A stretch of DNA of 23,019 nucleotides from an uncultured Bacilli bacterium (GCA_934098505.1 CAKOOR010000012.1:1-23019); one strand, 5' to 3'. Counted from the stretch's first letter, positions 1 through 6,206 are shown. Translations and numbers: made by a program. The notes: generated by a model from the letters alone, not told the origin.

Positions 1-779
1 TGAATTAAATCTTTTACTTTTTTTATATTACTTGCTGCTAATACTTTAGGTGTAAATAAATCTGGATATTTTTTGAACTCTTCACTATGAATTAAATCTT
101 TTACTTTGTCTATATTACTAATAGCTAATACTTGCGATGTAAATAATTCGGGATGGTTTTTAAACTCCTCACTATGAATTAAATCTTTTACTTTTTTTAT
201 ATTACTTGCTGCTAATACTTTAGGTGTAAATAAATCTGGATATTTTTTGAATTCTTCACTATGAATTAAATCTTTTACTTTGTCTATATTACTATTAGCT
301 AATACTGTTGATGTAAATAATTCGGGATAGTTTTTAAATTCTTCACTATGAATTAAATCTTTTACTCTGTCTATATTACTATCAGCTAATACTGTTGATG
401 TAAATAATTCGGGATAGTTTTTAAATTCTTCACTATGAATTAAATCTTTTACCCTGTCTATATTACTGTGAGCTAATACTTGCGATGTAAATAAATCTGG
501 ATGTTTTTTAAACTCTTCACTATGAATTATATCTTTTACTTTGTCTATATTACTAATAGCTAATACCTGCGATGTAAATAAATCTGGATATTTTTTGAAT
601 TCTTCACTATGAATTAAATCTTTTACTTTGTCTATATTACTATTAGCTAATACTGTTGATGTAAATAATTCAGGATAGTTTTTAAATTCTTCGCTATAAA
701 TTAAGGACTTTACCTTATCTATACTACTGCGAGCTAATACTTGCGATGTAAATAATTCGGGATGGTTTTTATACTCTGG
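1..779 (-). repeat. In-frame tandem repeat, 87-bp period, about nine copies
   Basis: The core CACTATGA (plus strand) starts at 83, 170, 257, 344, 431 and 518, then 605, with a degenerate copy at 692. The spacing is exactly 87 bp, or 29 codons. Copies are a mosaic. Units 2 and 6 from the N-terminus encode the same protein sequence, as do units 7 and 9. Bases 1-82 and about 174-256 are almost identical, giving a 174-bp higher-order period at the left edge. This pattern indicates recent unequal crossing-over or slippage. Confidence 0.92.
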
Positions 780-818
780 CCAATCCATAAACTCTTTTTT
801 CTTCACCTCTATATTCAT
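1..818 (-). CDS. Tandem-repeat protein of 29-residue helical repeats (C-terminus outside window)
   Basis: The reading frame is open from an ATG at 818 to the window edge (272 codons, no stop). A good Shine-Dalgarno (AAGGTGA) lies a few bases upstream. After a short start rich in Lys and Glu, the protein is almost entirely copies of a 29-residue unit of the form N/K-Y/H-P-E/D-L-F-T-S-x-V-L-A-x-S-x-I-D-K-V-K-D-L-I-H-S, joined by E-E-F-K. Nine units are visible, the last one cut. The alternation of hydrophobic positions suggests two short helices per unit, so an alpha-solenoid is likely. There is no signal peptide or membrane segment in the visible part, so it is probably cytosolic. I do not recognise a named family. 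Similar repeat proteins occur in uncultured gut Bacillota as far as I recall, without assigned function. A scaffold or binding role is a guess. Confidence 0.8.
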   Translation of the reverse strand, partial: MNIEVKKKEFMDWPEYKNHPELFTSQVLARSSIDKVKSLIYSEEFKNYPELFTSTVLANSNIDKVKDLIHSEEFKKYPDLFTSQVLAISNIDKVKDIIHSEEFKKHPDLFTSQVLAHSNIDRVKDLIHSEEFKNYPELFTSTVLADSNIDRVKDLIHSEEFKNYPELFTSTVLANSNIDKVKDLIHSEEFKKYPDLFTPKVLAASNIKKVKDLIHSEEFKNHPELFTSQVLAISNIDKVKDLIHSEEFKKYPDLFTPKVLAASNIKKVKDLI

Positions 819-844
819 ACTGAAATCACCTTTCTAATAAACTT

Positions 845-873
845 AGTATATCTAAAAAAAGTACCCCTGTCAA
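845..873 (-). promoter_or_regulatory. Sigma-A promoter of the repeat-protein gene
   Basis: On the minus strand TTGACA (868-873) is followed by a 17-bp spacer and TATACT (845-850). This is an almost ideal housekeeping promoter about 27 bp upstream of the start codon at 818. The -35 lies in the loop of the hairpin at 854-886, so promoter and upstream terminator overlap. Confidence 0.8.
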
Positions 874-886
874 AAGTACTTTTTTT
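854..886 (-). terminator. Symmetrical hairpin terminator after the thioredoxin-like gene
   Basis: Perfect 11-bp arms (854-864 and 876-886) made of GTAC plus a run of seven A or T surround an 11-nt loop. The hairpin begins 3 bp past the stop codon of the gene ending at 890 and ends in a U-tract. The stem has little GC, so efficiency is uncertain. Confidence 0.55.
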
Positions 887-889
887 AAA

Positions 890-1465
890 TTAGCCAATAT
901 ATTTTTTCAAGAAAGTTTGTAAGTTATCTTTAGAATAAGATCCAACAACGGCATCGACAGCTTCCCCATTTTTAACAACAATAATCATTGGTGTATAGCC
1001 ATAAAATTCACTAATTTTACCTGTTTCACTAGTACCATTAACTGTTTGAGTAATTTCTTTTGATAATAAATTACTAAATTTCTTGTAATCATCACTAGTT
1101 GTATCAACTGTTGTTATATCTAAATAATCAGTTGTAAAGTTCATCTCTTTTTGCGTTGCTTGTAAATTTGGTAAGAAAGCTACACAAGCACTACAAGTAC
1201 TTCTACCTAAATAAAGAATATGAGTTTCTTTATTACTAGTTCCTAAAAACTTTAAAATATCACTAACACTAACCGCATTAAACATTGATACATCATAATC
1301 ACTTGTTGAGGAACCATTATTAGTACTTGTTGAACTATTGTTATTAGTAGTATTTCCTTTCGTATTACTATAATTTACTAAGCCAATTAATAAACTCATT
1401 ATAGAAATTACTAGAACTATAATTAACATGGTATAGATCTTATTTAAATATTCTTCTATTTTCAT
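890..1465 (-). CDS. Membrane-anchored thioredoxin-like protein
   Basis: The 191-residue protein has one N-terminal transmembrane segment (about 12-30), then a Ser/Thr/Asn-rich linker (about 33-58) and a thioredoxin-fold domain. The redox motif C-S-A-C is at 91-94, and the cis-proline is in Y-T-P-M at 159. This architecture matches extracytoplasmic thioredoxin-like and bacteriocin-transport-accessory proteins that make, reduce or shuffle disulfides outside the membrane. No sorting motif or resolving second CxxC is present. It is transcribed alone between its own promoter (1492-1520) and the terminator at 854-886. The AAGGAG ribosome site is about 13 nt from the ATG, a little far, but no better start exists. 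Its substrates are unknown. The cysteine-paired surface proteins in this window are plausible ones (inference). Confidence 0.8.
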   Translation of the reverse strand: MKIEEYLNKIYTMLIIVLVISIMSLLIGLVNYSNTKGNTTNNNSSTSTNNGSSTSDYDVSMFNAVSVSDILKFLGTSNKETHILYLGRSTCSACVAFLPNLQATQKEMNFTTDYLDITTVDTTSDDYKKFSNLLSKEITQTVNGTSETGKISEFYGYTPMIIVVKNGEAVDAVVGSYSKDNLQTFLKKYIG

Positions 1466-1491
1466 ATCTATCTAATTTCTCCTTCGTCCTT

Positions 1492-1520
1492 ATTATAACT
1501 AAAATATACTACAAATGTAA
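1492..1520 (-). promoter_or_regulatory. Promoter of the thioredoxin-like gene
   Basis: TTTACA (1515-1520), a 17-bp spacer and TATAAT (1492-1497) read on the minus strand, with the AAGGAG ribosome site just downstream. It is back to back with the tRNA-Leu promoter. Confidence 0.65.
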
Positions 1521-1538
1521 ATATTTTCTTAAAAAGTG

Positions 1539-1568
1539 CTTGTCAAAGTCCAATTTATGCGATATACT
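1539..1568 (+). promoter_or_regulatory. Promoter of tRNA-Leu
   Basis: TTGTCA (1539-1544), an 18-bp spacer and TATACT (1563-1568) lie 27 bp before the first base of the tRNA. Confidence 0.65.
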
Positions 1569-1595
1569 AAAAAAGTCTTGAAAAGAAGACGACAT

Positions 1596-1684
1596 GCCCG
1601 AGTGGCGGAATAGGTAGACGCACAGGACTTAAAATCCTGCGAGATTTAACCCTCGTGCCGGTTCAAGTCCGGCCTCGGGCACCA
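1596..1684 (+). tRNA. tRNA-Leu (anticodon UAA)
   Basis: The acceptor arms GCCCGAG (1596-1602) and CTCGGGC (1674-1680) pair perfectly, followed by the discriminator A and an encoded CCA. The anticodon stem CAGGA/TCCTG encloses loop CTTAAAA, giving anticodon UAA. A long variable arm of the class II type is present, and the T-loop contains GTTCAAGTC. It stands alone with its own promoter and terminator. Confidence 0.97.
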
Positions 1685-1696
1685 ACTTAAACAATT

Positions 1697-1722
1697 AACT
1701 CCGTATTTTACGGAGTTTTTAT
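1697..1722 (+). terminator. Intrinsic terminator of tRNA-Leu
   Basis: The 9-bp stem AACTCCGTA/TACGGAGTT with a 3-nt loop is followed by a T-run, 12 bp after the CCA end. Confidence 0.88.
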
Positions 1723-1737
1723 TTTCCTTAATAATCA

Positions 1738-1776
1738 AAAATGACATGCATAGCTATTGTACTTACATGTCATTTT
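1738..1776 (-). terminator. 11-bp hairpin downstream of surface gene 1, possible terminator
   Basis: AAAATGACATG (1738-1748) pairs perfectly with CATGTCATTTT (1766-1776) around a 17-nt loop. On the minus strand it ends in a short T-run, so it could end transcription coming from the surface gene that stops at 1978. Between the hairpin and that stop (1777-1977) I see only a 33-codon ORF without a clear ribosome site (1770-1871, minus) and a small GC-containing hairpin around 1888-1911. Confidence 0.4.
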
Positions 1777-1977
1777 ATATAGCCATTAACATTTTTAATT
1801 GAAAATCTAAATTCTAAAGCCCATTTTCTGATGTTATCAATCTGGGTTTTAAAATACAGTGTACTACTCATAAAACACTTCTTTCTTACTGGCAAGACGT
1901 CAGTGAGAAATATTATAAACACTATCGGATATAAAATGCTATTTTAAAGCGCAATTCTTGCTTTTTGACCGATAACA

Positions 1978-3621
1978 TTAATTAACCGATAATTGATACG
2001 GCTCTGAACTTGTTCCTGTGCCTGCCATGATGGAGATATTAGATTTTAGAAAGGCAGCCGGACGAACCAAAAAAGCCTCACTTGCATGGTAGTCGCCGAT
2101 ACGTCCGTCCGAGCGCACAAAGAAGACGTGATAAACGTTGCTGGCAGCAGGGGCTAAAGTCCATTGAAAATAACTTGGTTTATATAAATAATTATTATTT
2201 TTACAATCACTTACTGATGAACCATCCCAATTATAAAGTGCTGTTGCCAAACATGCCTCTCTATTACTTGTGGAACCACCACTAGTAGCATAGCCATAAT
2301 CACTTGGATACATCAACCCGATTTTACCAGTCCATATTGTTGGTTTTCCACTATAAACCTTTGTTCCTCTTTCATAAGCATACCAATGCCTAGTAAGTCC
2401 ATTATTCGAGGAATCGTATGATTCCGTTCCGCCCAAATTCCAAATTACAGTTTCAATTGCATTTCTAGTATTATCATTCTTTAAACCATTACTTGTGAAA
2501 TCTATTTCTGTGCAGGTAAATGTTGAATCACTAGCAATACTTGCAGGTTTACAACCTTTTGTCCCATCATAATAAGATCCCATCTTACTATATATTTCTT
2601 GATTATTATAAGAAATTATATCATTGGAATTCGTATATCCACTTTTTAAATAATCTACTGGATTTAACATCATCATAAGTTCACTATCTGTCCAGTCATT
2701 CGAGCCATAATTTGATGTTGATGAACCTACGCCATATTGCTTATAATCCCAAGATAGATTGCCAAGACTGTCATCTCTTATTATTTTGATTAAATTTTCT
2801 TTTGACCCATCTGCTTTAGTCATATTATTAAATACACCTATAATACGCCATTTTTCACAGGTACTATCTGATTGATTAGTATAATCACTACAATTAAAAT
2901 ATACATAATTATTTGGATTCGCTCCGATATATCTTATATTATTATCCGGATCATCACTAGCTAAATTAACAGTATCACTTTGAGCAAGTTCAGTTATTTT
3001 ATTAACAATTGGTACCGGTTTAGTACCCTTACTCCCTAATCCTATAGTAATGCTAAATGATTTACCCATTTGAGAACTTTGGTTGCCATTATTAGCATAC
3101 TCAACCACTAAATAATACTTAGTTTCCGTTAAAGGATTAACGGTAATATTAAAAAAATCACTTTCGGCACCACCTTCTAATAATAAATTTGCACTTTTTT
3201 GAATATCACAAGTTGCCTCATCATAATACTGTATTCCTTCTTTGGCCTTCGATGTACATGTAATTGGCGTATCAGATTTATACAACTTCCATGCAATATC
3301 ATTACCAAAATCAGCAAAATTTGGAGTTATCTGAATAGATGCCTCCGATGGTGCACTATTCTTTTCTCCTAAACCTCTAACTACTACTTCTTTTACACCT
3401 TTAAATCCCGGAACTACATTACTTGGAGCATACTTTCCTTGCATATCCATAACCACATCCGTAGTCAAAGTCGTTGTTAAATTATTATTTGCATTTCCTG
3501 GATTGCTTACACTAAAATTAGCTATATAATAAGCGTAAGATACACCCATACCAATTAAGCCAACCAAACAAACAGCTACAATCGAAAACAACACTTTTTG
3601 CTTATTAAACCCTTTTTTCAT
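1978..3621 (-). CDS. Exported surface protein 1 with C-terminal variable block
   Basis: The 547-residue protein starts with a basic stretch and one hydrophobic segment (about 10-30) ending in S-Y-A-Y-Y, like TasA/camelysin-type export signals. Residues about 40-200 look like a beta-sandwich. From about 205 to the end is a second domain with Trp and Gly motifs (W-R-I-I-G-V-F, Y-P-S-D-Y-G-Y-A-T, V-R-P-A-A-F-L-K), which I associate with C-type-lectin/DUF6273-like ligand-binding folds in gut Bacillota. Eight cysteines form four close pairs, suggesting disulfides. The start has a GAGG site 7 nt upstream. The paralogue at 14535-16166 is near-identical except at residues 490-518 (bases 2068-2154) and a second, looser stretch around residues 395-430. 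The ligand is unknown. Surface location and a diversified-receptor role are inference. Confidence 0.8.
   Translation of the reverse strand: MKKGFNKQKVLFSIVAVCLVGLIGMGVSYAYYIANFSVSNPGNANNNLTTTLTTDVVMDMQGKYAPSNVVPGFKGVKEVVVRGLGEKNSAPSEASIQITPNFADFGNDIAWKLYKSDTPITCTSKAKEGIQYYDEATCDIQKSANLLLEGGAESDFFNITVNPLTETKYYLVVEYANNGNQSSQMGKSFSITIGLGSKGTKPVPIVNKITELAQSDTVNLASDDPDNNIRYIGANPNNYVYFNCSDYTNQSDSTCEKWRIIGVFNNMTKADGSKENLIKIIRDDSLGNLSWDYKQYGVGSSTSNYGSNDWTDSELMMMLNPVDYLKSGYTNSNDIISYNNQEIYSKMGSYYDGTKGCKPASIASDSTFTCTEIDFTSNGLKNDNTRNAIETVIWNLGGTESYDSSNNGLTRHWYAYERGTKVYSGKPTIWTGKIGLMYPSDYGYATSGGSTSNREACLATALYNWDGSSVSDCKNNNYLYKPSYFQWTLAPAASNVYHVFFVRSDGRIGDYHASEAFLVRPAAFLKSNISIMAGTGTSSEPYQLSVN
2068..2154 (-). 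other. Hypervariable block 1, DGR-like variable region
   Basis: Residues 490-518 of surface protein 1. Of 87 bases, 44 differ from block 2 at 14622-14708, by codon position 16, 17 and 11. In contrast only two of about 78 bases directly downstream differ. Most codons are NNY (for example GCC, AGC, AAC, TAT, CAC, GAC). GC is 47 of 87, well above the surrounding gene. These are traits of adenine-mutagenised DGR target regions. The third-position changes mean that the two blocks cannot both derive from one template by A-substitution alone. Confidence 0.5.
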
Positions 3622-3659
3622 TTCTAACCTCTACTTCTATTATTTCCAATTAAAAACAA

Positions 3660-3688
3660 ATAATACGTAAGTATAATGTGTACTGCAA
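3660..3688 (-). promoter_or_regulatory. Promoter of surface gene 1
   Basis: TTGCAG (3683-3688), a 17-bp spacer and TATTAT (3660-3665) on the minus strand would give a leader of about 30 nt. The same -35 and -10 are kept upstream of the paralogue with 18-bp spacing (16205-16234), which supports the call. Confidence 0.6.
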
Positions 3689-3713
3689 TTACCTATTTAC
3701 ACAACTTTTACAT

Positions 3714-3742
3714 TTTTCATAGAGTTAAATACTCTATGAAAA
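3714..3742. repeat. Hairpin A of cassette 1 (inverted copy of the one at 3973)
   Basis: TTTTCATAGAGT (3714-3725) and ACTCTATGAAAA (3731-3742) form a perfect 12-bp stem around loop TAAAT. The core is shared with the hairpins at 3973-4009, 16260-16286 and 16524-16550. No T-tract follows on either strand, so it is not an ordinary terminator. It lies just upstream of the promoter. Confidence 0.85.
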
Positions 3743-3770
3743 GCTAGGTAAACACTGGTTTTAAATAATA

Positions 3771-3950
3771 TTTGACTATAATTCTGACCATAATAAAATA
3801 TTCCAATATTATTTACTTGACTCTTTTAAACTCCTATAAATCCTAATAACTTTACATGATTTTTTGACTAGAAATTTGACTACAAAAAGAATTTATAACT
3901 GCAAAATATTGCTTTAAAATACTTTATTTTTATGCTATATTTATAGCATA
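3771..3950. promoter_or_regulatory. Conserved upstream segment with TTTGACTA pairs and a palindrome, cassette 1
   Basis: TTTGACTA-like words occur as direct repeats with a 12-bp pitch (3771-3789 and 3863-3881), with another near 3818. A near-perfect 20-bp palindrome, arms TATGCTATA/TATAGCATA around TT, is at 3931-3950. The same items in the same order occur upstream of the paralogue. Direct repeats about one helical turn apart suggest sites for a dimeric activator such as a response regulator. The factor is unknown. Confidence 0.5.
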
Positions 3951-3972
3951 GATTAAAAATAGGTAACGCATA

Positions 3973-4009
3973 TTAGCTTTCATAGAGTATTTAACTCTAT
4001 GAAAGCTAA
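3973..4009. repeat. Hairpin B of cassette 1
   Basis: A perfect 16-bp stem (3973-3988 and 3994-4009; arm starting TTAGCTTTCATAGAGT) encloses loop ATTTA. ATTTA is the reverse complement of the loop of hairpin A, so hairpins A and B are inverted copies about 230 bp apart. It marks the outer end of the duplicated cassette. Confidence 0.88.
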
Positions 4010-4035
4010 CAAAACGTAATACTTTACCCCAAAAC

Positions 4036-4083
4036 AAAAAAATTATACCCCAATAGACTTTATATCTACCATGTATAATTTTT
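4036..4083 (-). terminator. Terminator of the S1-dgkA operon
   Basis: AAAAATTATAC (4038-4048) and GTATAATTTTT (4073-4083) form an 11-bp stem with a 24-nt loop, ending in seven U on the minus strand. It lies 14 bp after the dgkA stop. Confidence 0.6.
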
Positions 4084-4096
4084 ATTTTAACCATAA

Positions 4097-4465
4097 TTAC
4101 TTAATAAATAACCCTACTACTTTCGGTAAAAAGATAATTAAACCAATAATAAAAGCCACAATTGCATTCACTAAAACTGCACCAGCTGCTATATCCTTAG
4201 CGCGCCCTGCCCGCTCATTAAACGTTGGACTAACTAAATCAACTACTATTTCAATTGCCGTATTAACCATTTCTAAAGAAATAACTAAGCCAAACAGTAT
4301 AAAACAAGTTATCCATTCCCACATACTAATATTTAAAATAATACCCAAAAGCACAACTAAAATCATCATTGTAAAGTGAATCTTCATATTTCTTTCACTT
4401 CTAATACAAGAACCTATTCCCTTAAAAGCAAACTTAAAGCTATTAATTAACTTCTTATTTTTCAT
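4097..4465 (-). CDS. dgkA: Diacylglycerol/undecaprenol kinase, DagK family
   Basis: The 122-residue length is typical for this small integral-membrane lipid kinase. Three membrane segments are visible (about 30-47, 52-70 and 95-118). The family signature E-M-V-N-T-A-I-E is at 65-72, followed by V-D and the conserved K-D-I-A-A-G-A at 90-96, which form the active site. In Gram-positive bacteria members of this family phosphorylate undecaprenol for the cell-wall lipid carrier, so that is the more likely substrate than diacylglycerol. The ribosome site AAAGGG is close to the ATG. It follows the S1-domain gene by 40 bp on the same strand and is probably cotranscribed with it. Confidence 0.93.
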   Translation of the reverse strand: MKNKKLINSFKFAFKGIGSCIRSERNMKIHFTMMILVVLLGIILNISMWEWITCFILFGLVISLEMVNTAIEIVVDLVSPTFNERAGRAKDIAAGAVLVNAIVAFIIGLIIFLPKVVGLFIK

Positions 4466-4505
4466 ATAATCCCTTTCCCTAAATCAAAAACCATCTTAAA
4501 TAAAC

Positions 4506-4856
4506 TTATTTAAAAATTCTTTTATAATATTCATTAGTAGCATTGATCCACTTAGGTAACTTTTCTTTTAAAGGTGCAAAACCCCTTCCTTCTTCTAAGT
4601 AATTACCAGCATACCTATCATTACCATCATACATTCTTTTTAAAGAACATTTAATCTTCTTATTATTTTCATCAACATCTAAAACTTTTACACAAATTAT
4701 CTCATCCATTTTGGCATATTTACTAACATCTTTAACAAATCTTTTTGAAATTTCTGATATATGAATTAATCCAATATAATCATTATACTTTACAAATATT
4801 CCATAAGGAGCATAACCAGTAACCGTTACATGAATAACATCACCAATATTTATCAT
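4506..4856 (-). CDS. S1 RNA-binding domain protein, YugI/CvfD-like
   Basis: The 116-residue protein opens with one S1 domain (about 1-75) showing G-D-V-I-H-V-T-V, G-I-F-V-K-Y and G-L-I-H-I-S-E-I. The basic tail carries G-F-A-P-L-K-E-K-L-P-K-W-I, which is typical of the general stress protein 13 (YugI) and CvfD group that binds RNA and the ribosome and affects translation. GAGG lies 6 nt before the ATG. It has its own promoter (TTGCCA-N17-TATAAT, 4890-4918) that overlaps the divergent nfu promoter, and it heads a two-gene unit with dgkA. Confidence 0.87.
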   Translation of the reverse strand: MINIGDVIHVTVTGYAPYGIFVKYNDYIGLIHISEISKRFVKDVSKYAKMDEIICVKVLDVDENNKKIKCSLKRMYDGNDRYAGNYLEEGRGFAPLKEKLPKWINATNEYYKRIFK

Positions 4857-4889
4857 AACATACCTCGATTCTTTAAAACTTCTAAAAGT

Positions 4890-4918
4890 ATTATAACAAT
4901 TATCTTTACTAATGGCAA
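4890..4918 (-). promoter_or_regulatory. Promoter of the S1-domain gene
   Basis: TTGCCA (4913-4918), a 17-bp spacer and a consensus TATAAT (4890-4895) read leftward. The -35 lies inside the spacer of the nfu promoter. Confidence 0.72.
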
Positions 4919-4933
4919 AAAATTTAGTTTAAT
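4905..4933 (+). promoter_or_regulatory. Promoter of nfu
   Basis: TTTACT (4905-4910), a 17-bp spacer and TTTAAT (4928-4933) precede the nfu ribosome site GGTGAAG. It overlaps the divergent promoter, so the two should compete for polymerase. Confidence 0.5.
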
Positions 4934-4953
4934 AAATATGTGGTGAAGAAAAA

Positions 4954-5220
4954 ATGACAAACGATATAGAAAATAACAATCCTCAAGAAATGACTTCTTT
5001 AGAAAAAATAATTAATTGTATTAACATGTTAAGACCTTATATTAATGCTGATGGTGGCGATATTGAATTTATCAAATATGAAGATAAATATGTCTATGTT
5101 AAATTTCATGGTGCTTGTGCTAGTTGTGGTAGTATTGATTATACTATCAAAGATGTCTTATACAATGCCATTAAAGACGATGTCCCCGAAGTTGAAGGCG
5201 TCATTAACGTTGCTATTTAA
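4954..5220 (+). CDS. nfu: NifU-like Fe-S cluster scaffold or carrier protein
   Basis: At 88 residues this is a stand-alone NifU C-terminal domain. After a short Asn/Glu-rich start come L-R-P-Y-I and D-G-G-D-I-E-F at about 26-39, then G-A-C-A-S-C-G-S at 53-60. The two cysteines (55 and 58) bridge a [4Fe-4S] cluster in a dimer. The usual G or P between them is replaced by Ser, a mild variation. The family delivers clusters to apoproteins, and the [FeFe] hydrogenase encoded 8 kb away is one possible client (inference). It has its own promoter and terminator and is the only plus-strand gene in its neighbourhood. An ATG at 4938 is followed at once by a stop and is not the start. Confidence 0.93.
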   Translation: MTNDIENNNPQEMTSLEKIINCINMLRPYINADGGDIEFIKYEDKYVYVKFHGACASCGSIDYTIKDVLYNAIKDDVPEVEGVINVAI

Positions 5221-5229
5221 TTTTATCCT

Positions 5230-5270
5230 AAGAGTAATATATGACTAAATCATACTATTACTCTTTTTTA
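5230..5270 (+). terminator. Terminator of nfu, overlapping the end of the convergent gene
   Basis: A 10-bp stem (5230-5239 and 5256-5265), extended by an inner 5-bp stem (5240-5244 and 5250-5254), is followed by a T-run. The stop codon of the minus-strand gene (5245-5247) lies in the hairpin loop. Confidence 0.75.
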
Positions 5271-6144
5271 ATAACCATGTAATTTCAGGAATATCATAAA
5301 CTTTTCTAATTTCATAATATATATCTTTTAACAAGTTTTCATAATCATCTACTCTCTCTAATATTGCCATTAATTCTTCTTCTTTTAATTTATCTTCTAA
5401 AATATACTTACTAAAACAATCAAAGAAATAACTAGGATAAAGCATTCGGGCATAAAACAAACCAAAATCATCTCTACCATATCTTTTATCACTTAATATC
5501 TCTCTTACTAAATTTAAGCAATCATAATCTTTATTACGATAAAAAACTTCTTTAATATATTCAGCATAATCTCTTACATCATAATCTATCAAAGTATTAA
5601 GACTATTATAATAATTAACTGGTTTATTAGGATAATATACCCGGTAATGACAAATCGACAAATTATTAGATTTAAAATTATTATAGTTTAAATAACTAAT
5701 AGCATTTTCTCCCAATCCCACAAAATAAACGAAACTATGAATTAAAGAGTCTTTACCTACCCGAAAAGAATTAGCTTGGTCTTCTAGATAATCTATTTTT
5801 TCTTGCCAAATAATACTCCATTCTACTGAATTTCTTTCTTGTAATAGAAAACGATTATTTTTTATCTCTTGAAAACTTATCATATCATTAAGTAAACATC
5901 TTACTTTTAAAAGACAATAACTATCTTTATTATATTCTACTATATAACGATTATATTTACTTTTAATTAGTAAGTGATACTTAGTATTTATTAATTCTTC
6001 ATATATTTTATTTAAATCTTCTTCACTTTTTCTTACTTTACAAAAATAATAAATATCTGTCTTGGTTTCTATATAATAATAATTATCTTGACTTATATAA
6101 TCAGTTATTTCTAAATTATAGTAATAAAGAATAAAATTTTTCAT
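5245..6144 (-). CDS. Degenerate phosphotransferase-fold protein, CotS/YutH-like
   Basis: The 299-residue protein has no signal peptide or membrane segment and is rich in Tyr and Asn. The overall pattern resembles the APH/CotS kinase-like fold as seen in the spore-coat-associated protein YutH: an N-terminal lobe with a Y-Y-F-C-K-V beta hairpin, then L-G-E-N-A-I-S-Y-L, S-I-C-H-Y-R-V at the place of the catalytic loop, and D-Y-D-V-R-D-Y-A-E-Y-I-K. The canonical H-G-D-x-x-x-x-N loop is missing, so kinase activity is doubtful, as in YutH. The similarity is from memory of motifs and is weak. It is followed convergently by nfu and stands alone on its strand. It may be a remnant of a sporulation gene set or a protein re-used in a non-sporulating lineage. 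Confidence 0.6.
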   Translation of the reverse strand: MKNFILYYYNLEITDYISQDNYYYIETKTDIYYFCKVRKSEEDLNKIYEELINTKYHLLIKSKYNRYIVEYNKDSYCLLKVRCLLNDMISFQEIKNNRFLLQERNSVEWSIIWQEKIDYLEDQANSFRVGKDSLIHSFVYFVGLGENAISYLNYNNFKSNNLSICHYRVYYPNKPVNYYNSLNTLIDYDVRDYAEYIKEVFYRNKDYDCLNLVREILSDKRYGRDDFGLFYARMLYPSYFFDCFSKYILEDKLKEEELMAILERVDDYENLLKDIYYEIRKVYDIPEITWLLKKSNSMI

Positions 6145-6178
6145 ATAATCACTATCTAATTATATGTTTATAAGTTTT

Positions 6179-6206
6179 AAAAAGACTTAAGTTTTTTCTT
6201 AAGTCT
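6179..6206 (-). terminator. Terminator of the pilC-pilD operon
   Basis: AGACTTAAG (6183-6191) and CTTAAGTCT (6198-6206) form a 9-bp stem with a 6-nt loop and end in five U on the minus strand, 57 bp after the prepilin peptidase stop. Confidence 0.8.

Noticed and set aside
1..779. CRISPR-like array of regularly spaced repeats
   Set aside because: The 87-bp units are contiguous, have no unique spacers, are not palindromic and are an in-frame coding repeat with a promoter and ribosome site.
1770..1871. 33-codon minus-strand ORF between the tRNA and surface gene 1
   Set aside because: No clear ribosome site, no recognisable motif, and its end lies in a hairpin. Length is within chance expectation.
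1777..1977. DGR template repeat next to surface gene 1
   Set aside because: I compared this spacer by eye with both variable blocks and found no extended match, and no reverse transcriptase is encoded in the window.
2082..2285. Plus-strand ORF opposite the variable block
   Set aside because: It is antisense to surface gene 1, lacks a ribosome site and owes its openness to the composition of the block.
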